Assembly: GCA_022842065.1 (NCBI GenBank)
Contig: JALHQH010000016.1
Span: 152,453-216,452, forward strand
Reading direction: 5' to 3'
Origin: Caldilineaceae bacterium
GTDB taxonomy: Bacteria > Chloroflexota > Anaerolineae > Caldilineales > Caldilineaceae
Length of the DNA stretch: 64,000 nt
In this document: positions 35,191 through 43,467 of the stretch, piece by piece
Position numbering within the stretch: the first letter of the stretch is position 1
Layout of the letters: each line of letters begins with the position of its first letter
Notes under the pieces: model-generated
Told to the model about the DNA's origin: nothing
What the model saw: the letters and a program-made list of their open reading frames with translations, nothing else
Databases searched by the model: none
Position numbers and translations under genes: made by a program

Positions 35191-36294
35191 ATGGCGCAAG
35201 TCGAATTGATCCAACTTACCAAACGTTACAAAGAGTCAACCGCCGTCAACCAGGTTAGCCTGACGATCCAAGACAAGGAGTTCCTCGTGCTGTTGGGGCC
35301 GTCGGGCTGTGGCAAGAGCACCATTCTCAAGATGATCGCCGGGCTGGAGCCGATCACCGACGGTGAAATTTATATTGACGATGAACTGGTCAACTACAAA
35401 GCGCCCAAGGCGCGCAATGTGGCGATGGTCTTTCAAAATTACGCGCTCTATCCCCACATGCGGGTCGAAGAGAATATCGGCTTTCCGCTAAAAATGGGCG
35501 GCCAGCGCCCGGAGACGATCAAGGAACGGGTCGCCGGGGTGGCGCGCACGTTGCGGCTGGACAATTTTTTGGCGCGGCTGCCGGCCCAACTCTCCGGTGG
35601 ACAGCGCCAACGCGTTGCCCTGGGGCGGGCGACGATTCGCAATCCCGCGGTCTTTTTAATGGATGAGCCGCTGAGCAACCTGGACGCGATGTTGCGTGTA
35701 CAGATGCGTGACGAGTTGCTCAAACTCCACGAGCGGCTGCAAACGACCATCATCTATGTCACCCACGACCAGGTCGAGGCGATGACGATGGGGCAGCGTA
35801 TCGTGGTCATGCGCGATGGGTTGGTGCAGCAAGTTGGGCCGCCGCAGCAGGTCTATGATCTGCCGGTGAATGAATTTGTCGCCAGCTTTTTGGGCAGCCC
35901 ACGCATCAATCTGCTGTCGGGCAAGTTGACGCAGGCGGATGGCAGTTGGTGCTTCCAGAACCAGGGCATCACCCTTACCTTAGGCGCAGAAATGCAGCAA
36001 CGGTTGACCGGCCTTGCGGTCAAGGCCGGCGACCAAGTCACCCTCGGCGTCCGCCCTGAGGATCTGGAGATTGTGGATACGGCAGCAGATGATCATTTGC
36101 AGGGGACTGTGCATCTGATCGAACCGGTCGGCTCGGACAAATATGTGAGCATCCGGCTGGGTGAAGAAGAGTGTATGGTGCGCACCTCCCCTCGCCTGCC
36201 GTTGCAAAAAGGTGAAAGGGTGGGGTTAAAGTTGGCCTGGCCGCGCGTTCATCTGTTTGATGGCAGTGGGCGCAACGTCTTTGCCACTGTTTAA
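35191..36294 (+). CDS. Sugar ABC transporter ATPase, MsmK/UgpC/MalK type
   Basis: This 367-residue ATPase has Walker A GPSGCGKST, Q-loop VFQNYALYPHM, signature LSGGQRQRVALGRA, Walker B VFLMDEPLSNLDA and switch histidine in YVTHDQVEAM, followed by a TOBE-type regulatory domain. AAGGAG eight bases upstream supports ATG 35191 rather than 35182. It completes the transporter and is the only sugar-type ATPase in the window, so it may also energise the ATPase-less transporter at 60281-63920. Confidence 0.95.
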   Translation: MAQVELIQLTKRYKESTAVNQVSLTIQDKEFLVLLGPSGCGKSTILKMIAGLEPITDGEIYIDDELVNYKAPKARNVAMVFQNYALYPHMRVEENIGFPLKMGGQRPETIKERVAGVARTLRLDNFLARLPAQLSGGQRQRVALGRATIRNPAVFLMDEPLSNLDAMLRVQMRDELLKLHERLQTTIIYVTHDQVEAMTMGQRIVVMRDGLVQQVGPPQQVYDLPVNEFVASFLGSPRINLLSGKLTQADGSWCFQNQGITLTLGAEMQQRLTGLAVKAGDQVTLGVRPEDLEIVDTAADDHLQGTVHLIEPVGSDKYVSIRLGEEECMVRTSPRLPLQKGERVGLKLAWPRVHLFDGSGRNVFATV

Positions 36295-36299
36295 CCTGG

Positions 36300-36390
36300 T
36301 TCCACGCTCTGCGTGGAATACTAACGAGGACGCTCTGCGTCCCACTTGACGCAGAGCGTCCGGTTGGCATGACGACGCAGCGCGTCGTCA
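36300..36390. repeat. Three short palindromes between ATPase and deacylase genes
   Basis: 36300-36318 (TTCCACGC/GCGTGGAA), 36328-36340/36349-36361 (GGACGCTCTGCGT, 13 of 13) and 36370-36378/36382-36390 (TGACGACGC). A similar AACCACGC/GCGTGGTT palindrome lies at 63933-63951. Confidence 0.75.
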
Positions 36391-36414
36391 CGAGCATTGG
36401 AAAGGAGCCCAAAG

Positions 36415-37746
36415 ATGTCTCTCCAACTACCCGAAGCAATCATTCAGCAGGTTTCACAACAGGTGGATGCTTCCAGCGACGCGATTATGGCCTTTCTCGC
36501 GCGGCTGGTCCAATTTCGCACCGCCAGCCAAGATCCTCAGGATCCCTATTTCCCCACCGAGATCAAAGCCTGTCACGCCTTTTTGGCCGACAGTTTAACG
36601 GCGATGGGCTTTGGCCTGGAAAGTTGGCTGGCCACGCCGATGACCTTTGCCGAACATCCCGTCCTGGTCGGGACGCTCAAAGGCAGCGGCGGCGGGCCGT
36701 CGCTGGCGCTCAACGGCCATGTCGATGTGGTGCCGACCGGCGACACCTCGGCCTGGCACCACGACCCCTTTGGTGGCGAAATCAGTGAGGGCAAACTGTG
36801 GGGCCGCGGCGCGTGTGACATGAAGGGGGGCGTGGCGGCCATGATCCAGGCCGTTAGGATCATCCAACAGTGTGGGCTGCGCCTCAAGGGTGATGTCCAG
36901 GTACATGTGGTCTCGGATGAAGAGGTGGTCGGTTTTGGCAGCCGCCAATGCGCCGAACGGCTACCGCAACCCGACTTTGTGCTGGTGACCGAGCCGACGC
37001 GGCTTAACATCCTGCCGGTCGAAGGTGGGCTAGAACATATGCGCATTGAGATCGAAGGGCGGGAAGAACATGCCGGTCGCCGCTATTCCTCCACCTATCC
37101 ACGCGAGGGCGATCCGGGTCATGGCGTTAACGCGGTGGAAAAAGGGCTGAAAATTGTCCAGGCGTTGCAGGAGTTGGAACGCAACTGGGCCTTGAGCAAA
37201 AGTCACCCCCTGCTGCCGGCCGGCTTTAATACCTTGTTGCCCGGCATCTTTATCGGCGGGCCAGGGGGCGGCAAGGATGGCCAACTCAACATCATCACCA
37301 ACCCCGGCACTACCCCCAACTATTGCGCGATTGAATACAACATCTGGTACTATCCCCAAGAGACGCTCGACGAGATCAAGCGTGATATTGAAGGTTACGT
37401 CAACGCGCTAGCACAATATGACCCGTGGCTGAAAGCCCACCCGCCCAAGTTTACCTGGTGCCTACGCAACATCTCCTTCCCGCCGGCCAACACCGACCCC
37501 GATCACCCCGTGGTGCGCAATTTACAGGACGCGTTACAGGCTGTTGGTCATACGCCGACGATCCAAGGCTTCAACGCCGCGGCGGACCTGGCCTGGTATG
37601 CCGCCAAGGGCATCCCCGGTATCATCTTTGGCCCGGGTGACTTGGCGCAAGCGCACAGCCCCAACGAATTTATTCCCGTGGCTGATATGATGATTGCGAC
37701 CAAAGCGATTGCCCTAGCTTTGTTAGCTTGGTGCGGCTTTGAATGA
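36415..37746 (+). CDS. M20 family metallohydrolase (ArgE/DapE/ACY1-type deacylase)
   Basis: The protein (443 residues) is predicted to be a two-zinc amidohydrolase that removes an acyl group from an amino acid or amine or cleaves a small peptide. Metal-site segments are LALNGHVDVVPTGD, GRGACDMKGGVAAM, VSDEEVVGFG, VTEPTRLN and a late histidine in AQAHSPNEF. AAGGAG lies seven bases before ATG 36415. It stands between the sugar transporter and DegT genes, which fits deacylation of an imported N-acyl compound. Confidence 0.9.
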   Translation: MSLQLPEAIIQQVSQQVDASSDAIMAFLARLVQFRTASQDPQDPYFPTEIKACHAFLADSLTAMGFGLESWLATPMTFAEHPVLVGTLKGSGGGPSLALNGHVDVVPTGDTSAWHHDPFGGEISEGKLWGRGACDMKGGVAAMIQAVRIIQQCGLRLKGDVQVHVVSDEEVVGFGSRQCAERLPQPDFVLVTEPTRLNILPVEGGLEHMRIEIEGREEHAGRRYSSTYPREGDPGHGVNAVEKGLKIVQALQELERNWALSKSHPLLPAGFNTLLPGIFIGGPGGGKDGQLNIITNPGTTPNYCAIEYNIWYYPQETLDEIKRDIEGYVNALAQYDPWLKAHPPKFTWCLRNISFPPANTDPDHPVVRNLQDALQAVGHTPTIQGFNAAADLAWYAAKGIPGIIFGPGDLAQAHSPNEFIPVADMMIATKAIALALLAWCGFE

Positions 37747-37758
37747 CCCCCGGCCGCT

Positions 37759-37793
37759 CACGTTTCACGTTTCACGTTTCACGTTTCACGTTT
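37759..37793 (+). repeat. Heptamer tandem repeat (CACGTTT x5)
   Basis: Five exact head-to-tail copies of CACGTTT lie between the deacylase and degT genes. Such short arrays change length by slippage. No coding or CRISPR-like structure. Confidence 0.9.
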
Positions 37794-37856
37794 TACCCTT
37801 TGCCTCGGTCCAATTAAATTGAGCGAACAGCCTTATATACAGGGGAGGATCAACTT

Positions 37857-39083
37857 ATGGCGCTTGCCATCGAACGTAACTCACCACCGGTTCGCGCCGG
37901 TGCTTTCGGTCCCCAATGGGACTTGGGTGATGAGGAGATCGAACAGCTAATCGACGTGATCCGCGCCGGTAAGTTGAGCCGGTTGGGGGGTACCAAAGTC
38001 AACCAGTTTGAGCAAGATTTTGCCGCAAAACAAGGCGTTACCTATGCCCAGGCCGTCACCTCGGGGACAGCCGCGGTCCACACGGCCATCGGTGTCATCG
38101 ACCCGAACCCTGGTGACGAGATTATCACCACCAGTATCACCGATTTTGGCACGGTGATTGGTATCCTCTATCAGAATGCCATCCCCGTCTTTGCCGACAT
38201 CGATCCAGTTACGGGTAACCTGGATGTCAACGATGTCGCGGCTAAGATCACCGGGCGCACCAAAGCGATTGTCTTGGTCCATCTCTTTGGCAACCCTGGC
38301 GATCTCTCGCCCTTTGTCGAACTGGCGCGCAAACATAATATTTTTCTGATCGAAGATTGCGCCCAAGCGCAACTGGCCGTGTACAACGGGCGGCCCGTCG
38401 GGTCGTGGGGTGACCTGGGCTGTTTTAGCTTTGGCGGCAAACATATGACCACCGGCGACGGCGGCATGGTGATCACCAACCGCGCTGACCTCGCCGACCG
38501 GCTCAAATGGTTCACCGACAAGGGCAACCCGCGCCAGCCGGTCTATGAGCACAACTATCTGGCCCCCAACTATCGTATGACCGATCTGCAAGGGGCGGTG
38601 GGGGTCGCGCAGCTAAAAAAGGTGGGCGCAGCCGTGGCGAAAAAACAGTGGGCGGCCAACCAGTTAAACGAAATCATCGCCAGCGAACCCGGTTTGTCCC
38701 TGCAGAGTGTGCTGCCCGCGGCGCAACACTCCTATTGGGTCTATGCCTTTCACCTGGATCCTGCGCAATTTAGTGTGCCCGCCAAACAATTTGCCGCCGC
38801 GCTGCAAGCAGAGGGGGTGCCCGCCAACTCGCCTTATCTGGTCTATCCGATCTATAAATATCCGGCCCTGGCCCAACGGCGTACCTATGGCACTTCGGGT
38901 TTTCCCTGGGCTTATGCTGACATTGCGCGCGATATTGATTATGGGGCGCTCTCGCTGGCCGGTTCGGAGCGCTTCTTGGAAACAGCGATTGTGGTGCCCA
39001 TGAATCCTTCCTACACCGCGCAGGATGTGGAACATTTTGGCCTTGGCATTCGCAAAGTGGCAGACTATTATCGGATAAAATGA
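37857..39083 (+). CDS. DegT/DnrJ/EryC1/StrS family PLP aminotransferase, second copy
   Basis: This 408-residue fold-type I aminotransferase has its PLP lysine in FSFGGKHMTTGDGG near residue 195, TSGTAAVHTAIG near the N-terminus and EDCAQAQLA as the aspartate region. GGAGG precedes the ATG. It differs clearly from the copy at 2559 and is followed 8 nt later by the propeller gene. It likely acts on a keto or amino sugar, direction unknown. Confidence 0.92.
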   Translation: MALAIERNSPPVRAGAFGPQWDLGDEEIEQLIDVIRAGKLSRLGGTKVNQFEQDFAAKQGVTYAQAVTSGTAAVHTAIGVIDPNPGDEIITTSITDFGTVIGILYQNAIPVFADIDPVTGNLDVNDVAAKITGRTKAIVLVHLFGNPGDLSPFVELARKHNIFLIEDCAQAQLAVYNGRPVGSWGDLGCFSFGGKHMTTGDGGMVITNRADLADRLKWFTDKGNPRQPVYEHNYLAPNYRMTDLQGAVGVAQLKKVGAAVAKKQWAANQLNEIIASEPGLSLQSVLPAAQHSYWVYAFHLDPAQFSVPAKQFAAALQAEGVPANSPYLVYPIYKYPALAQRRTYGTSGFPWAYADIARDIDYGALSLAGSERFLETAIVVPMNPSYTAQDVEHFGLGIRKVADYYRIK

Positions 39084-39090
39084 GGGGCAG

Positions 39091-40218
39091 ATGGCTGAAC
39101 TGATTCGTTTTTCGGAACATTTGATCATGGATGGTTACAACTACGCCTATGGCATTGCCGCGGCTGATCTGACCGGCAACGGCGTGTTGGATCTAATCTC
39201 TGCCGACACGATTGTCGGCCTCTACTGGTTCGAGAATGATGGGCAGGGCAATTTCACCCAACATATCATCCACGAGCGTAAGGACGAGTGGTTGGAGCGC
39301 TGTGCCGTTGCCGATATCAACGGCGATGGCCGGCCAGAGATTGTGATTGTCGATAACCTGAATGGGTCGCTGCTCTATTTTGCCTTTACCGGCGATCCAC
39401 GTGTGCGCGCGAATTGGCACTATCACTATATCATCGAGGGGGGCTTGCCTGGGGCCTATGATGTGGCCGTCGCCGACTTTGACGGCGATGGCGATCTCGA
39501 TGTGGCGGCCTCAAGCTGGCGCAAGGGTAACCGCTTTGATTGGTTTGAACAGCGCGATGGGCAATGGATCCAACATCCGATTGAAGAGAACATCGGCGAG
39601 ACCCGCACCATCTGCGCGGTAGACATTGATGGCGATGGCCGGATCGATCTGTTGGGTACGGCGCGCACCGGCAACCAGGTGGTCTGGTATCAGAACCCCG
39701 GCGACCCAGTCAATCTGCCCTGGCGCAAGACCATCATCGATGACGCCCCCCAACCGATCCACGGCCACCCCGTCGACATGGATGGCGATGGCGGTGTGGA
39801 TGTGGTCATGGCGTTGGGGATGTTACCCCAAAATCAGCAGTACGACGGCGTCGGGCTGGAGCACCACCAGATTGTCTGGTATGAACATGGCGGTGATCCC
39901 ACCCAAGGGCCGTGGCAAAAGCACATTATTTGCGACTGCTTCCCCCATGCGTTTGAAGCCATTGCTGCGGATCTGGACAACGATGGCCACATCGAAGTGG
40001 TCGTCACCGCCTGGGATTTGACGGGGCGGGTGGCGCTGTTTAAACACCGGGGTGACCCGCGTGGCCCGTGGGATATGCAGTTGCTCAAGGATGGCTGGAC
40101 GCGCGCCGACCAGGTGATCGTGGCCGATCTTAATGGCGACGGGCGGCTGGACATTATCGCCGCGGCCGAGCGCGGTAGTAATGAATTGCGTTGGTGGCGC
40201 AATGAAGGTAAGCCATGA
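39091..40218 (+). CDS. FG-GAP/VCBS-type beta-propeller protein, no signal peptide
   Basis: This 375-residue protein is built of about seven repeats carrying Ca-binding loops such as DINGDGRPE, DFDGDGDLD, DIDGDGRID, DMDGDGGVD, DLDNDGHIE and DLNGDGRLD. Proteins with these repeats are usually extracellular, but no export signal is visible here and the gene sits inside an operon of cytosolic enzymes. It may be a calcium-dependent enzyme or binding protein for the imported compound; function unknown. Confidence 0.85.
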   Translation: MAELIRFSEHLIMDGYNYAYGIAAADLTGNGVLDLISADTIVGLYWFENDGQGNFTQHIIHERKDEWLERCAVADINGDGRPEIVIVDNLNGSLLYFAFTGDPRVRANWHYHYIIEGGLPGAYDVAVADFDGDGDLDVAASSWRKGNRFDWFEQRDGQWIQHPIEENIGETRTICAVDIDGDGRIDLLGTARTGNQVVWYQNPGDPVNLPWRKTIIDDAPQPIHGHPVDMDGDGGVDVVMALGMLPQNQQYDGVGLEHHQIVWYEHGGDPTQGPWQKHIICDCFPHAFEAIAADLDNDGHIEVVVTAWDLTGRVALFKHRGDPRGPWDMQLLKDGWTRADQVIVADLNGDGRLDIIAAAERGSNELRWWRNEGKP

Positions 40219-40255
40219 GCAACCCAACACAGTTGAATGAGCTTGATAAAAGGTT

Positions 40256-40314
40256 GGAATGACGCAGCGCCCGGCGGCTGAGCGTGCCGAAGCCAGAGGG
40301 CGCTGCGTCATTCC
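40256..40314. repeat. Perfect 17-bp inverted repeat
   Basis: GGAATGACGCAGCGCCC (40256-40272) pairs exactly with 40298-40314; the 25-nt loop is GC-rich. It lies between the propeller and amidohydrolase genes and could act as a partial terminator or mRNA stabiliser. Confidence 0.85.
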
Positions 40315-40332
40315 TAAAAAGGAAAGAAATTC

Positions 40333-41874
40333 ATGTACGCCATTGACTTTATCTCTGATTTCACCGTCGATCCGATTGCCGAGCCGGATACGACGCTGGC
40401 GCAACTGTTGACGCAGACGGCAAAACACAACACCACGCTCACGCTCACCACCTCCAAGCGCGGCCTGATGAACCAGGTGCCAAAGGAGGCGATTGCGGAA
40501 ACGCTGGAAATCGTCAAGCAACATCCGCGCTTGCTGCCTGTCGGCATTCTCGACCCACGTCATTATCTCGGCTGGCAAGCGGATCTGCGTACCTGTGTGG
40601 AAGGGGGCTGTGTCGCGATCCGCATGGCACCGGGGCCACAAAATTGGTCGCCCAATACGCTGATCTTTCAGAAGATGGTGGCAGCGGTGGCGAAGGCGGC
40701 GACCGCCAAAGGGCAACCGTTGCCGATCATTATCGATTTCAACGGGGCCGGCAAAGAGGCATTGGATTGGATTCACATCGTGGCCGAGACGACCCACCGC
40801 GCTGGTGTGCCGGTGGTTCTGAATGAAGTTAGTTATGGCTATATGGGCGAGTTGATCACCGTGATGCAGGAATACGACAATGTCTACGCGGCGATCCGCT
40901 GGCTCTGTCTGGCTGATGGCTTGGAGGTATTGGTGGAGGCTGGGGTTGGGCAACAGTTGCTCTATGGCAGCAATGCGCCCAAATATTCGGTCACCGGGTT
41001 GCGCAATCAAGTCTTAATGGCGCGGCTTAGTGACGAGCAGAAGCAAGCCATTTTGGGTGGTAATGCACTGCGATTGCTGGGCAAAGACATTGAAGAATTG
41101 GGCGTCGAACCCTTATTGATCCGCACCGAAGCTGATCTGCCGGCCCAGCCGATCATCGATATGCACGCCCATGTCTCCGGCTTCCACGTCGCACAGCCCT
41201 TTAACACGCGTACAGAGACCAACGTCCATGAACTCTCGGCGCGTTGTAACATCGAGTTAACCTTTGTCTCCTCCTACAACGCGATCAACTATGACATGCG
41301 CGAGGGCAATGCCGACACCCAACGCTTCCTTGATCGCTACCCAACGCTGCGTGGGTATGTCACCGGCGACCCGCGCGATATCCCCGGCTCGGTCGAGCAG
41401 ATGACCCGCTACTTCCAAGATCCGCGTTTTGTCGGTGTCAAGCTCTACTGCCCCTTTGGCGGCAATATGGCCACCCAGCGGATGCAAGATCTACTGGTAG
41501 AGGTGGCGAAGTTTGGCCGTCCGGTTAAGATTCATATGGACGAAGGTGGTTCGCCCTACCCTGGGCTGCGCCAAGCCGCGCTGCGTAATCCGGAGCTGGT
41601 GATTATCAAAGCGCATGGCGATGATCTGGATGGGGCGCGCCAGATTGTTGACCTGCCCAATGTCTACTTCGAGTTTTGTAGCAGCAGCATCACCGCCGGC
41701 AAAATCCGCCGCGTGATCGACCTATTGGGGCCAGAACGCATCTTCTTTGGCTCTGATCAGCCGCTCTTTGCCCCCTGGTTTGAATATGGGGCCTATCTGG
41801 ATGCCTTTCAAAATGAGCGCGAAGCGGCGTTGATCCTGCATGAGAATGTGCGCCGGGTTTTTAAGGTGGGGTAA
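40333..41874 (+). CDS. Tandem amidohydrolase-2-type protein with a degenerate first half
   Basis: The protein has 513 residues. The second half (from about 272) is a normal amidohydrolase_2 domain: IIDMHAHVSGFH at the first metal site, VKIHMDEGG, IIKAHGDD and FFGSDQPLF. The first half has the same order of elements (VGILDPRHYLGW, LLYGSNAPKYS, ILGGNALRLLG) but begins AIDFISDFTVD, without the HxH metal pair, so it is probably not catalytic. The protein seems to be an internal duplication. AAGGAAAG precedes the ATG. Likely hydrolysis or decarboxylation of a carboxylated ring substrate; unproven. Confidence 0.88.
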   Translation: MYAIDFISDFTVDPIAEPDTTLAQLLTQTAKHNTTLTLTTSKRGLMNQVPKEAIAETLEIVKQHPRLLPVGILDPRHYLGWQADLRTCVEGGCVAIRMAPGPQNWSPNTLIFQKMVAAVAKAATAKGQPLPIIIDFNGAGKEALDWIHIVAETTHRAGVPVVLNEVSYGYMGELITVMQEYDNVYAAIRWLCLADGLEVLVEAGVGQQLLYGSNAPKYSVTGLRNQVLMARLSDEQKQAILGGNALRLLGKDIEELGVEPLLIRTEADLPAQPIIDMHAHVSGFHVAQPFNTRTETNVHELSARCNIELTFVSSYNAINYDMREGNADTQRFLDRYPTLRGYVTGDPRDIPGSVEQMTRYFQDPRFVGVKLYCPFGGNMATQRMQDLLVEVAKFGRPVKIHMDEGGSPYPGLRQAALRNPELVIIKAHGDDLDGARQIVDLPNVYFEFCSSSITAGKIRRVIDLLGPERIFFGSDQPLFAPWFEYGAYLDAFQNEREAALILHENVRRVFKVG

Positions 41875-41990
41875 CCACTGTATCGACGGTGCAAATGATG
41901 ACCGCGCACCATGAAATTCTGGCTTCATAGCCCTAAGCAGGGGCGTACAACGATCACGTTGACGCTCTACCATTGACGGAGCAAGCTTTT

Positions 41991-43139
41991 ATGACAACCA
42001 TCAACTTGACTGGGATGACCCTCCAGCTGGGCGAGCCACGCCAGGCAATGGAAAGTGTGGGGCATGGCTGGTTCCCCTCGCTGGCCCGTTTTCCCACTGG
42101 CGAACTGCTCCTGGCCTACTCACTGGCTGCCGACACCAACGAAAATCAATTCGACCTCTCCGGTTATCAGGTTTCGGCCGACGGCGGTTACAGTTGGACG
42201 CCGCGCTACGACATTCTGCCCGAACATCAACCCATGATCTATGTGCCGCAGGCGGATGGCGCGCTTTTTGCCATTCCGGCCTATCTCTATGCGTTGACCC
42301 CCGGCGATCAACACAATTTTTGTGGCGCGGCCATCCGTTTTGAACAAGCCGGACAGCGGGTGATCTTTGAACCGCGTGGCGTGCGTCTGGTCGATTGGCC
42401 CTGGCCGGTGGCCGCCCAACCCAACCCCTATCGCCCCAATTTGCATCGCGTCAATCTCTGTTTTGACGGCGATGCGCTCACCGTCGAGGGTCGTTTATTG
42501 GCGACTGTCTATGGCAGCAAACAAACCTATGTGGGCAAAGGCAGCGAGCCCCTCTACTCTGTGGTTGTCGTCACCTCGGACGATGGCGGGCGCACCTGGC
42601 GCTATTTGGCAACCGTGGCCGGTCCGGAAATTGCCCCGCGCCACGAGCCACGCGGGCATGGGCCGGGTGAGCCCTCGTTGGTACAATTGGCGAATGGCGA
42701 CCTCATGTGTGTCATGCGCATGGGGGGCGGCGCGGCTTTTCCCCTCCGCCGCAGTTATAGCAGCGATGGCGGGCGCACCTGGTCCACGCCCGATACGCTA
42801 CCGGCGGTTAGCGTCGAACCCAGTTTGAAACGCCTGCAGAATGGGGTCCTGGCGCTCTCAACCGGGCGGCCAGGGCTTTTTCTCTGGCTGTCAGCCGATG
42901 AGCGCGGGGCTGCGTGGCAAGCGGTCGATATTTTGGCGCATCACAATCGCTGGGCACCCGCTGCCAGCTATCAGATTACCGCCGAGCAGACCACCGCCTA
43001 CACCGAATTGATTGAGGTTGCCCCCAATCAGTTGCTGTTGGCCTATGATCGCACCCCCTTTGGCTGGCAACCTACCCCAGCCGATGCGGGTGAGCGCAAT
43101 CGTATCTTTCTCTTACCAATTGAAGTTGTTCGCACATGA
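41991..43139 (+). CDS. BNR-repeat sialidase-superfamily propeller protein (1 of 5)
   Basis: About 382 residues with Asp-box repeats (SADGGYSWTP, TSDDGGRTWRY, SSDGGRTWST), the signature of the six-bladed sialidase fold. There is no signal peptide and no clear FRIP motif, so secreted sialidase activity is not supported. ATG 41991 is preferred over TTG 41973. It closes the operon with the deacylase and amidohydrolase, and four relatives lie in region G. Confidence 0.85.
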   Translation: MTTINLTGMTLQLGEPRQAMESVGHGWFPSLARFPTGELLLAYSLAADTNENQFDLSGYQVSADGGYSWTPRYDILPEHQPMIYVPQADGALFAIPAYLYALTPGDQHNFCGAAIRFEQAGQRVIFEPRGVRLVDWPWPVAAQPNPYRPNLHRVNLCFDGDALTVEGRLLATVYGSKQTYVGKGSEPLYSVVVVTSDDGGRTWRYLATVAGPEIAPRHEPRGHGPGEPSLVQLANGDLMCVMRMGGGAAFPLRRSYSSDGGRTWSTPDTLPAVSVEPSLKRLQNGVLALSTGRPGLFLWLSADERGAAWQAVDILAHHNRWAPAASYQITAEQTTAYTELIEVAPNQLLLAYDRTPFGWQPTPADAGERNRIFLLPIEVVRT

Positions 43140-43194
43140 CTAATATCCACCCATCCCACCGTCTATTTGGGGAGCAGCTTAGTTTGGGCAAGCC

Positions 43195-43260
43195 GTGTGC
43201 GTCGCACTGGTCATATGAGATCGGGTCAACGCTACAACGCCTGACCAGTGCGACGCACAC
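43195..43260. terminator. Perfect 19-bp stem-loop downstream of the BNR gene
   Basis: GTGTGCGTCGCACTGGTCA (43195-43213) pairs exactly with 43242-43260 across a 28-nt loop. There is no T run, so it may be a repeat element or factor-dependent terminator rather than a classical intrinsic one. Confidence 0.5.
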
Positions 43261-43312
43261 TAGCGCAGAAACTCGCCCCCAAAGTGAGATACACCGGTCT
43301 ACTGGTGTGAGT

Positions 43313-43341
43313 TTGACAAAGCATCTGCGTTCAGCTAAACT
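43313..43341 (+). promoter_or_regulatory. Sigma-70-type promoter of the peptide-type ABC operon
   Basis: TTGACA at 43313-43318, exactly 17 nt, then TAAACT at 43336-43341. The site is well placed for the operon starting at 43468 and immediately precedes the operator-like palindrome. Confidence 0.6.
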
Positions 43342-43350
43342 ACGTGTAGT

Positions 43351-43375
43351 AAGTTATAGGACAATCCTATAACTT
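43351..43375. promoter_or_regulatory. Operator-like palindrome at the predicted transcription start
   Basis: AAGTTATAGGA and TCCTATAACTT form perfect 11-bp arms around CAA, starting 10 bp after the -10 box. A bound repressor would block transcription start. A related, less symmetric copy (TATAGGACAATC core) lies at 266-284 upstream of the first hyuA. The regulator gene is not in the window. Confidence 0.6.
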
Positions 43376-43467
43376 GTTTGCTGTACAGCGTCCTCATTGC
43401 TCGTTTTTCCTTTCATGTCCTCATCACTCGTTTTACATAGATCGTTCCACAGAAGGAGAATGCGAAT

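Larger units (their letters stand above)
43140..43467. other. Intergenic region before the peptide-type ABC operon
   Basis: No gene. It contains a perfect 19-bp inverted repeat (43195-43213/43242-43260) that may end the preceding operon, a promoter candidate (43313-43341), an operator-like palindrome (43351-43375), and the AAGGAG site of the next gene. Confidence 0.7.

Noticed and set aside
37759..37793. Possible CRISPR array
   Set aside because: It is a head-to-tail heptamer without spacers, and no cas gene is present.
39823..41010. 395-residue minus-strand frame
   Set aside because: It lies opposite the FG-GAP and amidohydrolase genes and crosses the stem-loop between them; no recognisable domain.
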